Part shown: positions 26,790 to 36,291 of the stretch, piece after piece
How positions within the stretch are numbered: position 1 is the first letter of the stretch
Layout: the number at the start of each line of letters is the position of its first letter
Source of the DNA: Polynucleobacter tropicus
GTDB taxonomy: Bacteria > Pseudomonadota > Gammaproteobacteria > Burkholderiales > Burkholderiaceae
Reading direction: 5' to 3'
Assembly: GCF_013307225.1 (NCBI RefSeq)
Contig: NZ_CP028942.1
Location: forward strand, 1,888,965 to 1,952,964
DNA: 64,000 nucleotides
Position numbers and translations under genes: made by a program
Notes under the pieces: generated by a model
The model's database searches: none
Told to the model about the DNA's origin: nothing
The model's input: only the letters and a program-made list of their open reading frames with translations

Positions 26790-28088
26790 TTATGCCACTT
26801 CCATATTAGGATCCGTTCTCTCCAATTCAAGAGAGGCAGCAAGCAAAGCTAAGCGAGCAACAACGCCATACAAATAGAATCGATTTGGCGCTGCGCTGCC
26901 TGGCTTGGCCGATAGGTCAGGCATCGAGTTTTGCTCAAACGCAAGCGGAACAAAATGCATGCCTGGCGCATTGAGATTTTCATCGGGACCACGATCAGTG
27001 TGAACGCGATAGAAGCCACCAATCACGTATCGATCAATCATATAAACCACTGGCTCAGCGACAGCTTCATTGACTTTCTCAAAGGTGTAAACCCCTTCCT
27101 GAATCAATACGTCGCTAACTTCAAGGCCTTCCTTAACCACACTCATTTTGTTGCGGTCTTTGCGATTCAAGCCCTTTAACTGGGCTGGGTCATTCACCAC
27201 CATAACGCCCATTCCGTAGGTACCAGCATCTGCTTTCACTACAACATAAGGCTTATCTTTAATGCCGTATTCACGATATTTCTTTGCAGTCTTTTTGAGT
27301 ACTTGCTCTACTGCGGCTTGAAGTTCGTCTTCGCCCTTGCGTTCATGAAAATTAATATTCGAGCAACTTGTAAAGTATGGATTAATCATCCATGGATCGA
27401 TATCAACGACCTTGGCAAATTTCTTGGCCACCTCTTCATACGCAGCAAAGTGATTGGACTTACGACGCACGTGCCAACCAGCATGCAAACCTGGCAATAA
27501 ATACTGTTCGTAAATATTCTCCAAGATTGGAGGAATGCCAGCAGACAAATCATTGTTCAACAAAATAGAACAAGGATCAAAATCTTTTAGGCCTAAGCGT
27601 TGCTTCTTCAGGCCTAGGCGCGATAGAGGCTCCATGAGAAGTCGATTGCCATCTGGTAACTCAATCCAAGTTGGCTTCTTAATTTCTTCAGAAAAAGTTC
27701 CTAAGCGGACATTGAGTCCAGCTTGTCGCAAGATCGAAGATAAACGAGCGATATTTTGGAGGTAAAAGGTATTGCGTGTATGACGCTCTGGTATCAACAA
27801 TAAATTTTTTGCTTCTGGGCAAATCTTCTCAATCGCAGCCATTGCTGCCTGCACTGCCAAAGGCAACATTTGCGGAGAAAGATTGTTAAACCCACCAGGA
27901 AACAAATTGGTATCAACGGGGGCCAGTTTGAAACCCGAATTTCGTAAATCAACTGAGCAATAGAATGGTGGCGTGTGCTCCTGCCACTCAAGCCTAAACC
28001 AGCGCTCAATAGTAGGGGTTGCTTCAAGCACCTTTGACTCAAGTTCGAGTAAAGGGCCACTTAGGGCGGTAATGAGATGTGGAACCAT
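26790..28088 (-). CDS. gshA: Glutamate-cysteine ligase, proteobacterial GshA type
   Basis: First step of glutathione synthesis. The 432-aa protein belongs to the form found in many beta- and some gammaproteobacteria, unrelated in length to E. coli GshA. Recognisable blocks are VDLRNSGFKLAPVDTNLFPGGFNNL, VVKADAGTYGMGVMVV and YMIDRYVIGGFYRVHTDRG. It forms an operon with gshB and the PTS genes. The amt terminator separates it from the upstream nitrogen operon. Confidence 0.95.
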   Translation of the reverse strand: MVPHLITALSGPLLELESKVLEATPTIERWFRLEWQEHTPPFYCSVDLRNSGFKLAPVDTNLFPGGFNNLSPQMLPLAVQAAMAAIEKICPEAKNLLLIPERHTRNTFYLQNIARLSSILRQAGLNVRLGTFSEEIKKPTWIELPDGNRLLMEPLSRLGLKKQRLGLKDFDPCSILLNNDLSAGIPPILENIYEQYLLPGLHAGWHVRRKSNHFAAYEEVAKKFAKVVDIDPWMINPYFTSCSNINFHERKGEDELQAAVEQVLKKTAKKYREYGIKDKPYVVVKADAGTYGMGVMVVNDPAQLKGLNRKDRNKMSVVKEGLEVSDVLIQEGVYTFEKVNEAVAEPVVYMIDRYVIGGFYRVHTDRGPDENLNAPGMHFVPLAFEQNSMPDLSAKPGSAAPNRFYLYGVVARLALLAASLELERTDPNMEVA

Positions 28089-28104
28089 TCCACCATTGTA
28101 AGAT

Positions 28105-28140
28105 TTTTAAAAGAAAGACGCGGGATCCTAAGATCCCGCG
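28105..28140 (-). terminator. Terminator of the torF-glnK-amt operon
   Basis: Read on the minus strand: perfect 9-bp stem CGCGGGATC/GATCCCGCG (28119-28127 with 28132-28140), 4-base loop, followed by TCTTTCTTTT. It lies about 50 bp after the amt stop and just before gshA. Confidence 0.85.
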
Positions 28141-28191
28141 CTTAAAGTACCGAACAGCCCTTAAAAGCCGTCCGGCGAGGGGTAAAACAGA

Positions 28192-29676
28192 TTAAGACTC
28201 GTAGGCAGACTCACCATGAGAGGTGATATCCAAACCTTCGCGCTCTTCCTCTTCCTTCACGCGCAAACCGATCACGATATCAATCAATTTGAAAGCGATG
28301 TAAGAAACAACGCCAGACCAAATTACAGTGGTGATTACGCCTTGTGCCTGAATCCATAATTGGCTAGCAATTGAGTAATCAGGAGCAACAGCATTTGCTA
28401 CGTAATCCCATACACCTGAACCACCCAATGCAGGATCAGCGAATACGCCGGTCAATAACGCACCAGTAATACCACCTACGCCGTGAACACCAAATACGTC
28501 CAAGCTGTCATCAGAGCCCAAGATTTTCTTGAGGCCTGTAACACCCCATAAGCAAATTACACCTGCAATCAAGCCAATAACGATTGAACCCATTGGGCCG
28601 GCAAAACCAGCGGCAGGAGTAATCGCCACCAAGCCTGCTACGCAACCAGATGCAGCGCCCAACATGGAAGGCTTACCTTTGAGAACCCATTCAGCAACAG
28701 ACCAACCCAATACAGCAGCAGCGGTTGCCAAGTAAGTGTTTACGAAAGCCAATGCAGCACTACCGTTTGCTTCGAGTGCAGAACCAGCATTGAAACCGAA
28801 CCAACCGAACCACAAGAGTGCAGCACCAGTCATTACATAAACTAAGTTATGTGGCTTCATTGCTTCTTTGCCGTAACCAACGCGTTTGCCGATAACAAAT
28901 GAACCAACCAAACCAGCGATCGCAGCATTGATGTGAACAACAGTACCACCAGCAAAGTCGAGAACACCTTTTTGCCACAACCAACCAGCACGAGCTGTAA
29001 TAGCCTCGAGGGAAGCAGCATCTTTGATGTCGTCTGGACCAGGCCAGAACCAAACCATGTGCGCAACAGGCAAGTAGCTAAATGTAAACCAAATGATCAT
29101 GAACACCAAGATCGCAGAGAACTTGGCGCGCTCAGCAAAAGAACCGATGATCAAGCAGCATGTAATCGTTGCAAATACTGCTTGGAAAGCCATGAATACA
29201 TATTCAGGAATCACAACACCTTTACTAAAGGTTGCCGCAACAGAATCTGGATTCATACCACCCAAGAACAGACGATCAAGTCCACCAAGGAATGCTCCGC
29301 CTTCCGTGAATGCAAAGCTATAGCCATAAATAGACCACAGCACTGTAATCAAGGAGAAGACCATGAAACATTGCATACAGATCGACAGGATATTTTTGCT
29401 ACGAGTTAAGCCGCCGTAGAACAAAGCCAAGCCTGGGAGCGTCATCAACAACACTAATGCAGTAGATACCATCATCCATGCTGTATCAGCTTTATTGCAC
29501 TTCTCAGAGCAAAGAACAGGCGCAGGTTCTGCAGCTGCTGGTGTTGCGGCAGGCGCAGTTACTGCTGGCTTTTTAGCTTCATCAGCGTGTGCTGGCGAAG
29601 TTACCATTACGCCAGTAGCGCCAATGGCCAAGGCCATCGCACCGCCAGCAACAAGTCGTTTCATCCAAGTTAACAT
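28192..29676 (-). CDS. amtB: Ammonium transporter
   Basis: Trimeric inner-membrane ammonium channel, 494 aa from the ATG at 29676, which has AGAGAGG upstream and starts 13 bp after the glnK stop. The longer open frame would run through glnK. An N-terminal signal peptide ends near AHADEA, followed by an Ala/Pro-rich linker and the first core helix (TALVLLMTLPGLALFYGGL). Conserved blocks include DFAGGTVVHINAAIAGLVG and DVFGVHGVGGITGALLTG. It is coupled to glnK, whose product blocks the channel when nitrogen is sufficient. Confidence 0.96.
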   Translation of the reverse strand: MLTWMKRLVAGGAMALAIGATGVMVTSPAHADEAKKPAVTAPAATPAAAEPAPVLCSEKCNKADTAWMMVSTALVLLMTLPGLALFYGGLTRSKNILSICMQCFMVFSLITVLWSIYGYSFAFTEGGAFLGGLDRLFLGGMNPDSVAATFSKGVVIPEYVFMAFQAVFATITCCLIIGSFAERAKFSAILVFMIIWFTFSYLPVAHMVWFWPGPDDIKDAASLEAITARAGWLWQKGVLDFAGGTVVHINAAIAGLVGSFVIGKRVGYGKEAMKPHNLVYVMTGAALLWFGWFGFNAGSALEANGSAALAFVNTYLATAAAVLGWSVAEWVLKGKPSMLGAASGCVAGLVAITPAAGFAGPMGSIVIGLIAGVICLWGVTGLKKILGSDDSLDVFGVHGVGGITGALLTGVFADPALGGSGVWDYVANAVAPDYSIASQLWIQAQGVITTVIWSGVVSYIAFKLIDIVIGLRVKEEEEREGLDITSHGESAYES

Positions 29677-29689
29677 TTTGAACCTCTCT

Positions 29690-30052
<363 letters not shown>

Positions 30053-30985
30053 TTAGAAAGTCTTTGTTAAAGCTACAACTGCGTTACCGCGTCCAGCATT
30101 ACCACCGTTAGGTGTTGCATAAACATAAGTGCTGCCGACTTTTTGCGCGCTTGTGCCCGTGTAGTAAGCAGTACCAGATAAGCCACCACCGAAGTCTTTA
30201 GTCAAACCTAATTTCCAATCGGCATAACTTAAATTCCAAGTACCGCCATTACCAGCTCCAGCCAAAGCAGTTGTTGTTACAACATTGTTTGGTACATACT
30301 GGTATCCAACGTGTGCATTCAGAGTAATTCCATATGCTCCAGTGTCGTAATTTGCAGTCAAATCTGGGTAAAAAGAACCTTGAGAGTTTTGAATTCCAAA
30401 TAGGTTGCTAACTGCATATGAAAACTTGAAGAAGCCAGTTGTAGGACCAAAAGTAAAGTTTTGTGCTGCATACAGCTCTGTTGTGCTTGGGTTTACGCCA
30501 GACGTTTGACGCATTGATGGGTTAGCTGTCACCCACGCTTTTGTTTGAACACCGCCTAATCCAGTAGTTGGGTAGTAGTATTGGAGCACTCCGAAATCGC
30601 TAGCGAAACCTTCGCCAATAAATTCTTTCTTGTAACCAGCATAAAAATCCATCTCAACTGGAGCAGATGTAGAAGGGGCAGACTTTGTTGGTCCATTTGT
30701 GTTTGAAGTGCTGTTGTAAGCATCACTAATCCAGCTAATGCTTGAGTTCCAGTTGCCAATGTAGAAGCCACTCTCATGCGCATAATCAAAACCGCCTTGG
30801 ATTGCTGGCTTGTTATTCGTTTGCGTGATACCACGATAGATATAGCTGCTTGCTACGGTAACGTTTGCGGAAACCGGACTAACTTCTGGCGCGGCCGCCT
30901 CTTCAGCGAATACTGCTGTTGATGCAACGCCTGCCAATAAAGCTACTGCTACTGCAGAAATTGCTCTCTTATGTAAAGTTTTCAT
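30053..30985 (-). CDS. TorF family putative outer-membrane porin
   Basis: 310-aa predicted beta-barrel. A signal peptide (ISAVAVALLAGVASTAVFA) is followed by the family opening NVTVASSYIYRGITQTNNKPAIQGG and alternating aromatic strands, ending in the C-terminal phenylalanine (ALTKTF) used for outer-membrane insertion. It is the first gene of a torF-glnK-amt operon, so it may admit nitrogen compounds when nitrogen is limiting. Substrate is unknown. NtrC-like boxes lie about 115-150 bp upstream. Confidence 0.88.
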   Translation of the reverse strand: MKTLHKRAISAVAVALLAGVASTAVFAEEAAAPEVSPVSANVTVASSYIYRGITQTNNKPAIQGGFDYAHESGFYIGNWNSSISWISDAYNSTSNTNGPTKSAPSTSAPVEMDFYAGYKKEFIGEGFASDFGVLQYYYPTTGLGGVQTKAWVTANPSMRQTSGVNPSTTELYAAQNFTFGPTTGFFKFSYAVSNLFGIQNSQGSFYPDLTANYDTGAYGITLNAHVGYQYVPNNVVTTTALAGAGNGGTWNLSYADWKLGLTKDFGGGLSGTAYYTGTSAQKVGSTYVYATPNGGNAGRGNAVVALTKTF

Positions 30986-31097
30986 GTATTACTCCTTACT
31001 GTTTGTAATCAAAAAAGGGATTAATGCTTATTGCATGGAGTGATCATGACGGGCTGACCACTTTTGAATTCCAGGCTATTCCCCTAATTAATGCCAA

Positions 31098-31114
31098 TGC
31101 ACCTTTTTGGTGCT
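31098..31114. promoter_or_regulatory. NtrC-like enhancer site upstream of torF-glnK-amt
   Basis: TGCACC-TTTTT-GGTGCT matches the NtrC consensus TGCACC-N5-GGTGCA at 11 of 12 arm positions. It sits 113 bp upstream of the torF start in the 262-bp gap shared with ubiK. No convincing sigma-54 -24/-12 element was found between it and torF; a TTGGCA hexamer next to the site could be a sigma-70 -35. Confidence 0.7.
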
Positions 31115-31120
31115 TTTTAT

Positions 31121-31137
31121 TGCACTGACTTTGTGAA
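31121..31137. promoter_or_regulatory. Possible second, weaker NtrC half-matching site
   Basis: TGCACT-N5-TGTGAA matches 9 of 12 arm positions of the NtrC consensus. It begins 23 bp from the start of the strong site, close to two helical turns, which would suit cooperative binding of two dimers. Taken alone it could be chance. Confidence 0.35.
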
Positions 31138-31247
31138 TTTCCTTGATTTTGAGCCTTTTTTACCGATTTTCCCCATTTTTGGTGCCTCAAATTAAAATAT
31201 GAATGTGTGTTTTTTACGCAACTACTAATCTCACTAAAGAGCCCATC

Positions 31248-31505
31248 ATGCAAAAACCCGGCGAAATCCTCGAGCAAATTCAGCGCATTGCTAACGATAT
31301 GCAAAACAAAGTTGGGGAAGCTATTCGCAATTCTCCTGCTCAAGAAATTGAAAAAAATGTTCGGGCCATGATGAACCAAGGTTTCCAAAAAATGGATTTG
31401 GTTACTCGCGAAGAATTTGAATTGCAAATAAAGGTTCTTGCGAAGACCAGAGAAAAATTAGAGGCGTTAGAAGCAAAGGTTGCTGCTCTAGAGCAATCAA
31501 AATAA
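31248..31505 (+). CDS. ubiK: Accessory factor UbiK family protein (YqiC/BMFP)
   Basis: 85-aa coiled-coil protein assisting aerobic ubiquinone biosynthesis. The BMFP pattern is clear: an amphipathic N-terminal segment (MQKPGEILEQIQRIANDMQN), the central VTREEFELQIKVLAKTREKL block and a C-terminal heptad-rich coil ending LEAKVAALEQSK. The ATG at 31248 is chosen over an upstream in-frame start because it precedes the conserved domain. Divergent from torF. Confidence 0.9.
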   Translation: MQKPGEILEQIQRIANDMQNKVGEAIRNSPAQEIEKNVRAMMNQGFQKMDLVTREEFELQIKVLAKTREKLEALEAKVAALEQSK

Positions 31506-31522
31506 TTGCTCGTTTGATTTAA

Positions 31523-31547
31523 TTACCCAGAGCTTTACTCTGGGTAA
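31523..31547. terminator. Hairpin between ubiK and the convergent lipoprotein gene
   Basis: Perfect 10-bp inverted repeat TTACCCAGAG / CTCTGGGTAA with a 5-base loop. The right arm lies in the last codons of the convergent lipoprotein gene. There is no T-tract on either side, so it may be a weak or factor-assisted terminator. Confidence 0.5.
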
Positions 31548-32137
31548 AACTCATTAAAAAAGTTTGCGTATTCTTCTTTAGATAAAAGCATCTTTGCATC
31601 AGTAGCATCTGCATTTGTGTGCAATACCGAAGCTTGATAGACCCAGACATTTCCACTATCACCTACTCTGGTTATCCAACGAACCCGCATGGCTTGTTGG
31701 ACTTTACCAGCCCCATTGAACACAATGTAATAGTCGGTTGTTGCAAAGCGCTGATGCTGACTATTTTGAAAATAGGCTGACTCAGCAATAACAGATCCAC
31801 CAGAAGCGTTCGCCCTATCCAACAAATTACCTTGTAATTGTTTGGTGATTTTTTTTACTAAATCGGTATTAACTTGTTTGGCAGGAATCTCGATTGAGCT
31901 GATAGAGTAAATATCATCATCCACCTTGACGGCTTCTAGAGTCTGACGAAACTCTTGATCCCCAAATGGAATCAAGCGATCTAGTTTGTCTGGCTTACCT
32001 GGGAATAAAGCGGTATATCTTTGCTCAGGCGATTGAACTGTTCGCCAATTTAATCTTGGGCTGCAAGCAACTACTAGAAAAAAAATAACTGCAAGCAGGT
32101 AGAGCCGAGCAAAACCTTTAAACAACACCCGCTCCAT
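31535..32137 (-). CDS. Hypothetical lipoprotein
   Basis: 200-aa predicted lipoprotein: basic N-terminus, hydrophobic [16 protein letters not shown] with lipobox VVAC. The mature part starts with [24 protein letters not shown], a pattern seen in small proteins annotated as hypothetical in betaproteobacteria. No catalytic motif was recognised. The start is either ATG 32137 or ATG 32155; both overlap the end of lipA (20 or 38 bp), implying coupling to the lipoate genes. Function unknown. Confidence 0.75.
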   Translation of the reverse strand: MERVLFKGFARLYLLAVIFFLVVACSPRLNWRTVQSPEQRYTALFPGKPDKLDRLIPFGDQEFRQTLEAVKVDDDIYSISSIEIPAKQVNTDLVKKITKQLQGNLLDRANASGGSVIAESAYFQNSQHQRFATTDYYIVFNGAGKVQQAMRVRWITRVGDSGNVWVYQASVLHTNADATDAKMLLSKEEYANFFNEFYPE

Positions 32138-33128
32138 GCGCCTGTTGATCCGCATGATAACTAGAGCGCACCATTGCGCCTACTGCAGCATGAGAAAAGC
32201 CCATTTCATATGCCTTTTCTTCGAACATTTTGAATACATCTGGGTGCACATAACGTGTTACTGGTAAGTGATGACCTGAAGGGGCTAGATATTGACCAAT
32301 CGTCAACATATCAATGTTGTGCTCGCGCATATCATGCATCACTTCCAGAATCTCTTCATCAGTTTCTCCAAGCCCAACCATTAAGCCACTTTTTGTTGGT
32401 ATATGTGGGAAACGTTCTTTAAAGTCTTTTAGCAACTTTAAAGAATGTAAATAATCTGCGCCTGGACGAGCCTGCTTATACAAACGTGGAACCGTTTCTA
32501 AATTGTGATTCATGACGTCTGGCAAACCATTGGGGGCATGCTCAGCGAATATATCTAATGCTTTATCTAAACGTCCACGAAAATCCGGCACTAAAACTTC
32601 AATACGAGTAGCAGGGGAAAGTGCGCGAGACTGTGTAATGCAATCTACATAATGCATGGCGCCGCCATCTCTTAAATCATCACGATCCACGCTGGTAATA
32701 ACTACATAATTCAACTTCAAGGCTGCAATAGTTCTCGCCAAATTAGCAGGCTCTTTTTGATCGAGTGGATCAGGCCTACCATGACCTACATCGCAAAATG
32801 GGCAGCGCCTTGTGCACTTGTCGCCCATGATCATGAATGTGGCAGTGCCCTTGCCAAAACACTCGCCGATATTTGGGCAACTCGCTTCTTCGCAAACCGT
32901 TACCAATTCGTTTTCACGCAGAATCTTTTTGATTTCAGCAAAGCGAGAATTGCCGGAGGCGGCCTTAACCCGAATCCAGTCGGGTTTTTTTAATACCTCT
33001 TCAAGAGGAACAATTTTGATCGGAATGCGAGCAGTTTTTTCACTCGATTTTTGTTTGCGAGTGGCATCGTATTGAAGATCTTGACGTTCTTCAATCGCCT
33101 GCTTGGTATCGGATTTATTTATTGTCAT
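32118..33128 (-). CDS. lipA: Lipoyl synthase
   Basis: Radical-SAM enzyme inserting two sulfurs into protein-bound octanoate. The auxiliary cluster cysteines are in [12 protein letters not shown], and the radical-SAM cluster motif is CTRRCPFC. The 336-aa protein has the usual N-terminal extension. Its start overlaps the lipB stop by 4 bp, so octanoyl transfer and sulfur insertion enzymes are co-translated. Confidence 0.98.
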   Translation of the reverse strand: MTINKSDTKQAIEERQDLQYDATRKQKSSEKTARIPIKIVPLEEVLKKPDWIRVKAASGNSRFAEIKKILRENELVTVCEEASCPNIGECFGKGTATFMIMGDKCTRRCPFCDVGHGRPDPLDQKEPANLARTIAALKLNYVVITSVDRDDLRDGGAMHYVDCITQSRALSPATRIEVLVPDFRGRLDKALDIFAEHAPNGLPDVMNHNLETVPRLYKQARPGADYLHSLKLLKDFKERFPHIPTKSGLMVGLGETDEEILEVMHDMREHNIDMLTIGQYLAPSGHHLPVTRYVHPDVFKMFEEKAYEMGFSHAAVGAMVRSSYHADQQAHGAGVV

Positions 33129-33787
33129 CTGATGTTATCTAACTCACTTAAGCTTAGTTGCTTTTGTAAATGCTTCAAAAGCACTTGGCTAATAATGTCT
33201 ATATTGTCCTTGATACCGAGAGTTTGCATATCAACCGTCTTTAAGCCCTCATAACCACAGGGGTGGATACGCCCAAATGCCTCTAAGTCGGTGGCTACAT
33301 TTAACGCCAGACCGTGATACGAGCAGCTTCTAGAGACTTTGAGCCCCAAAGCAGCAACCTTAGCCCCTAGCCACTCACCCGGTGCTCCATCCTGCTCTGA
33401 CACATAAATTCCTGGGGCGCCCTGCTTGCGCTCAGCTCGCACACCAAAATCTAACAAAGTGTCTATTACCGCTTGCTCAATACGGAACACCAGTTCTTTA
33501 ACAAAAATTCCTAAGCGCTTCAGATCAAGCAATAAATAAACAACAAGCTGACCTGGGCCATGATAGGTAATCTCACCACCCCGGTCCACCTGAACCATCG
33601 GAATCTGATTGCTAGGGGTATGCAAATTACTAGCGTCTCCGGCCAAACCTAAAGTAAATACCGGAGGATGCTCTAACACCCAGATCTCATCTGGGGTATT
33701 GGCATTACGCTCTTTAGTAAACGTCTGCATTGCTTCATACGTTTTAGCGTAATCCGCTACACCAAGATGTTTAACTAAAACCTTCAT
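33125..33787 (-). CDS. lipB: Octanoyltransferase
   Basis: Moves octanoate from acyl carrier protein to lipoyl domains. Conserved blocks: [23 protein letters not shown], the catalytic lysine in GAKVAALG and the cysteine in IHPCGYEGL. The ATG at 33787 gives 220 aa. It is 9 bp downstream of the DUF493 gene and overlaps lipA. Confidence 0.97.
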   Translation of the reverse strand: MKVLVKHLGVADYAKTYEAMQTFTKERNANTPDEIWVLEHPPVFTLGLAGDASNLHTPSNQIPMVQVDRGGEITYHGPGQLVVYLLLDLKRLGIFVKELVFRIEQAVIDTLLDFGVRAERKQGAPGIYVSEQDGAPGEWLGAKVAALGLKVSRSCSYHGLALNVATDLEAFGRIHPCGYEGLKTVDMQTLGIKDNIDIISQVLLKHLQKQLSLSELDNIR

Positions 33788-33796
33788 CAAGCAGTC

Positions 33797-34063
33797 TTAG
33801 AGAACAATGCTTACTAGTGGATGGGTAGACAGGGTGCGATATAGCTCATCCAATTGCTCTCGACTAGTCGCTGTAATGGGCAATGTAATGCCTAAATAAT
33901 TTCCATCCTTTGAAGGCCGCTGCTCTACCTTGCTTTCATCAAAGGTAGGGTCGAACTGTTTTGCAATATGCAAAATTGCAGGCAAATACTCAGGAATATT
34001 TTTTCCCATGACCTTGATCGGAAATAAAGATGGATATTCGATTAAAGATTTTTCTTCGGACAT
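33797..34063 (-). CDS. DUF493 (YbeD-like) protein
   Basis: 88-aa protein with the ACT-like YbeD pattern: LIEYPSLFPIKVMGKN, then NYLGITLPITATSREQLDELYRTLSTHPLVSIVL. It lies directly upstream of lipB, as ybeD does in E. coli. A regulatory role in lipoate metabolism has been suggested from such context but the function is not established. Confidence 0.9.
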   Translation of the reverse strand: MSEEKSLIEYPSLFPIKVMGKNIPEYLPAILHIAKQFDPTFDESKVEQRPSKDGNYLGITLPITATSREQLDELYRTLSTHPLVSIVL

Positions 34064-34078
34064 ATTGATACTCTTCTC

Positions 34079-34795
34079 TTATTGCTTGCGATGATCTGGC
34101 ATACCTAACCAAGCGCCAGTAATGATGTTGCGGATGCAATGTAATCTGCGATGGAAAAAATGATCAGCGCCAGGCACTACTTGGACTGTTAATTCTTGTG
34201 GACGCGCCCAATCAAGGACATCAATCAAAGGAATAGTTTCATCCAATTCACCATGGATCAAAATCGTGTCTGAAGGCGCTTGTGCCAAAGTCCACTTTCC
34301 TGCGGCACTTCCCACCATCACAAGACGCTCAGCCGGTCTGCCCAGCTCCGCCAATCGCTGAACCAGATGACTACCTACAAAACTGCCGAATGAAAACCCA
34401 GAAACGACTAGCGGCAAAGTATTCGCTGAATTCACCCAAGGGTGACTGGCGGCTACCTCAAACTGGGACCAACTAGATGGGGTTTGCATCCACTCGGTAA
34501 CGTGCAATAAATCCTCTAATTCTCCAACGCCATCATCATGCACACCGGCGGTTCCACCAACGCCACGAAAATTGGGACGCACACTCACATAACCCAATTG
34601 ATTAAATGAACGAGCCATTGTTTGCGCAACTTTGTTATCCATGGTTCCACCCATCAATGGATGAGGGTGAGCCACCAATGCTAGACCTCGCACCGCAAAG
34701 TCAGGGTCGTTTTTCAGTTCGTCTGGTAGATCGATCGACATTTCGATTGGGCCAACAATTCCATCAATCTGTATTAATTTAGTACGGCTATTCAT
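34079..34795 (-). CDS. Alpha/beta hydrolase
   Basis: 238-aa predicted cytoplasmic hydrolase. The nucleophile elbow is GFSFGS, preceded by the oxyanion-region block VAHPHPLMGGTMDNKV that marks the YhaP/dienelactone-like subgroup common in proteobacteria; the acid and base are likely in LIHGELDETIPL and GADHFFHRRL. The ATG at 34795 is preferred to a longer non-ATG frame. Substrate unknown. It precedes the DUF493-lipB-lipA genes by 15 bp. Confidence 0.85.
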   Translation of the reverse strand: MNSRTKLIQIDGIVGPIEMSIDLPDELKNDPDFAVRGLALVAHPHPLMGGTMDNKVAQTMARSFNQLGYVSVRPNFRGVGGTAGVHDDGVGELEDLLHVTEWMQTPSSWSQFEVAASHPWVNSANTLPLVVSGFSFGSFVGSHLVQRLAELGRPAERLVMVGSAAGKWTLAQAPSDTILIHGELDETIPLIDVLDWARPQELTVQVVPGADHFFHRRLHCIRNIITGAWLGMPDHRKQ

Positions 34796-34832
34796 ACAAA
34801 ACACTTTCAACAATAAAAACAATTACAACAGT

Positions 34833-35141
34833 CTACGCAAGCTGCAAGCGAGCTACGGGGGCACCTTTAATTAAGTGGGACTGAATAATTTCTTCCACAT
34901 CTTCTTGATCAACCAAGGTATACCAAATACCCTCTGGATAGACAACCATTACCGGACCATCAGCACAACGATCTAGGCAGCCTGCTTTATTGACCCGAAT
35001 TTTTCCAGGACCCGCAAGACCTAATTCTTTAACTCTGTTCTTCGCATACTCAAATAGAGCAAATGCGTTATGACGATCGCAACAATCTTCACCGTTGCTG
35101 CGCTGATTTAAACAAAAGAATAGATGGTGAGAAAAAGCCAT
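34833..35141 (-). CDS. Thioredoxin-like [2Fe-2S] ferredoxin
   Basis: 102-aa protein of the (2Fe-2S) thioredoxin-like ferredoxin family. The four cluster ligands are probably the cysteines in FFCLNQR/EDCCDRH and KAGCLDRCADGP. The C-terminal block VMVVYPEGIWYTLVDQEDVEEII is characteristic. The electron partner is unknown. It lies between the hydrolase and the VanZ gene on the minus strand. Confidence 0.88.
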   Translation of the reverse strand: MAFSHHLFFCLNQRSNGEDCCDRHNAFALFEYAKNRVKELGLAGPGKIRVNKAGCLDRCADGPVMVVYPEGIWYTLVDQEDVEEIIQSHLIKGAPVARLQLA

Positions 35142-35153
35142 AGGTAAATAGGT

Positions 35154-36254
35154 TCAGTACTGGGAATGTGGTTCAGGGCGAAATGCGTTTCGAATCATCC
35201 AAACAAAAGCCATGGGTAGCCATATGACTGATACCCACTGCATCAACTCATTAAAGTGCAATAGCCGTCCTTGATTCCAATGTCTTAAAGTCAAAATGAA
35301 ATAAGGATTATCGGGCATTATGTTAATAACGACAGTGACGCCAATCAAACAACAGATTGCCAAAATCCATTTAGTTCGTTGAGGCAAGCCTAAAGCCCAG
35401 CGTAAAGCAATGGTTGCTAAAAACATTCCCCAAAATGCACCCGCAGTAAGCCAAATAAAGCTGAACTCAACACCAAACTGCAGAGCCGTGAATAAGGTTT
35501 TTAGAACAACGGTGAAGCAGAGCAAGCCATTTAAGATCTGCCACTGTGGCGCCTTAGCTCGCATCCCCAAAGAAAGAAGCAAGGCCGCCCCCAGCCAACA
35601 AAAGCCCGTAATGAACATCTCTTGGGCAATTTGATTGACCACAAGAGTTCCCCAATCAATTGAACCAAATATGACATGCCCCCAAACGCCAACTCCTAAC
35701 CATGAACTTTGCGGATAAATTTGTGACCAAGGAAAAAGCAGAAAGAGTGCGCATACAGCCCAATTCAAACCAAACCACTGGTCAAATCTTCGTCGCAATG
35801 CGCTCCCAGATAACCACTGGGGGCCTAAAGGAATAGCCAACAAAGCTCCTAATAAACCTCCAAATACATTTGCCCACCAATCCATCAGACTAGGAATACG
35901 CGTTGGCAACCATGACTGCAAAGTTTCCACGCTCAGTGCCAACACTGCGCTCAAGCTAATGGCTATACCTAATGCAACAAAATTTTGCCAACGTGGGTAT
36001 GCAGCGAAAACCAATAAAAATCCAAAAGGGATGTAAGCCAAGATATTTACCGAAACATCGAAAAGCGTAATAAATCGCGGTAACGGGGCATCAATCCATG
36101 CATATGGGCTAATACCATTGTCAAAATTAAAATCAAACGGGTTTAAGCTCATATATACAATCAACAGGGCATAAACAAGACTCATTGCACGCGCAAGTGG
36201 CATGGCCTGCAATGGCCATAACAACTGGCGGGGGCGGTGATCTTTTGAATGCAT
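35154..36254 (-). CDS. VanZ family membrane protein
   Basis: 366-aa integral membrane protein with about ten hydrophobic segments. The N-terminal third carries the VanZ-like pattern: YMSLNPFDF, DVSVNILAYIPFGFLLVFA and ETLQSWLPTRIPSLMDWWANVFGGLLGALL. The remainder is a further hydrophobic block without a recognised motif. Function is unknown; VanZ relatives are linked to lipoglycopeptide resistance only in some Gram-positives. Divergent from birA. Confidence 0.85.
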   Translation of the reverse strand: MHSKDHRPRQLLWPLQAMPLARAMSLVYALLIVYMSLNPFDFNFDNGISPYAWIDAPLPRFITLFDVSVNILAYIPFGFLLVFAAYPRWQNFVALGIAISLSAVLALSVETLQSWLPTRIPSLMDWWANVFGGLLGALLAIPLGPQWLSGSALRRRFDQWFGLNWAVCALFLLFPWSQIYPQSSWLGVGVWGHVIFGSIDWGTLVVNQIAQEMFITGFCWLGAALLLSLGMRAKAPQWQILNGLLCFTVVLKTLFTALQFGVEFSFIWLTAGAFWGMFLATIALRWALGLPQRTKWILAICCLIGVTVVINIMPDNPYFILTLRHWNQGRLLHFNELMQWVSVIWLPMAFVWMIRNAFRPEPHSQY

Positions 36255-36291
36255 TCCACAATTCTAGGTCAGACCTTTCTACAATGGCGAA

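Noticed and set aside
28933..29409. 158-codon open frame antisense to amt.
   Set aside because: No family resemblance, odd composition, no ribosome-binding site, fully inside a clear transporter gene; a shadow frame.
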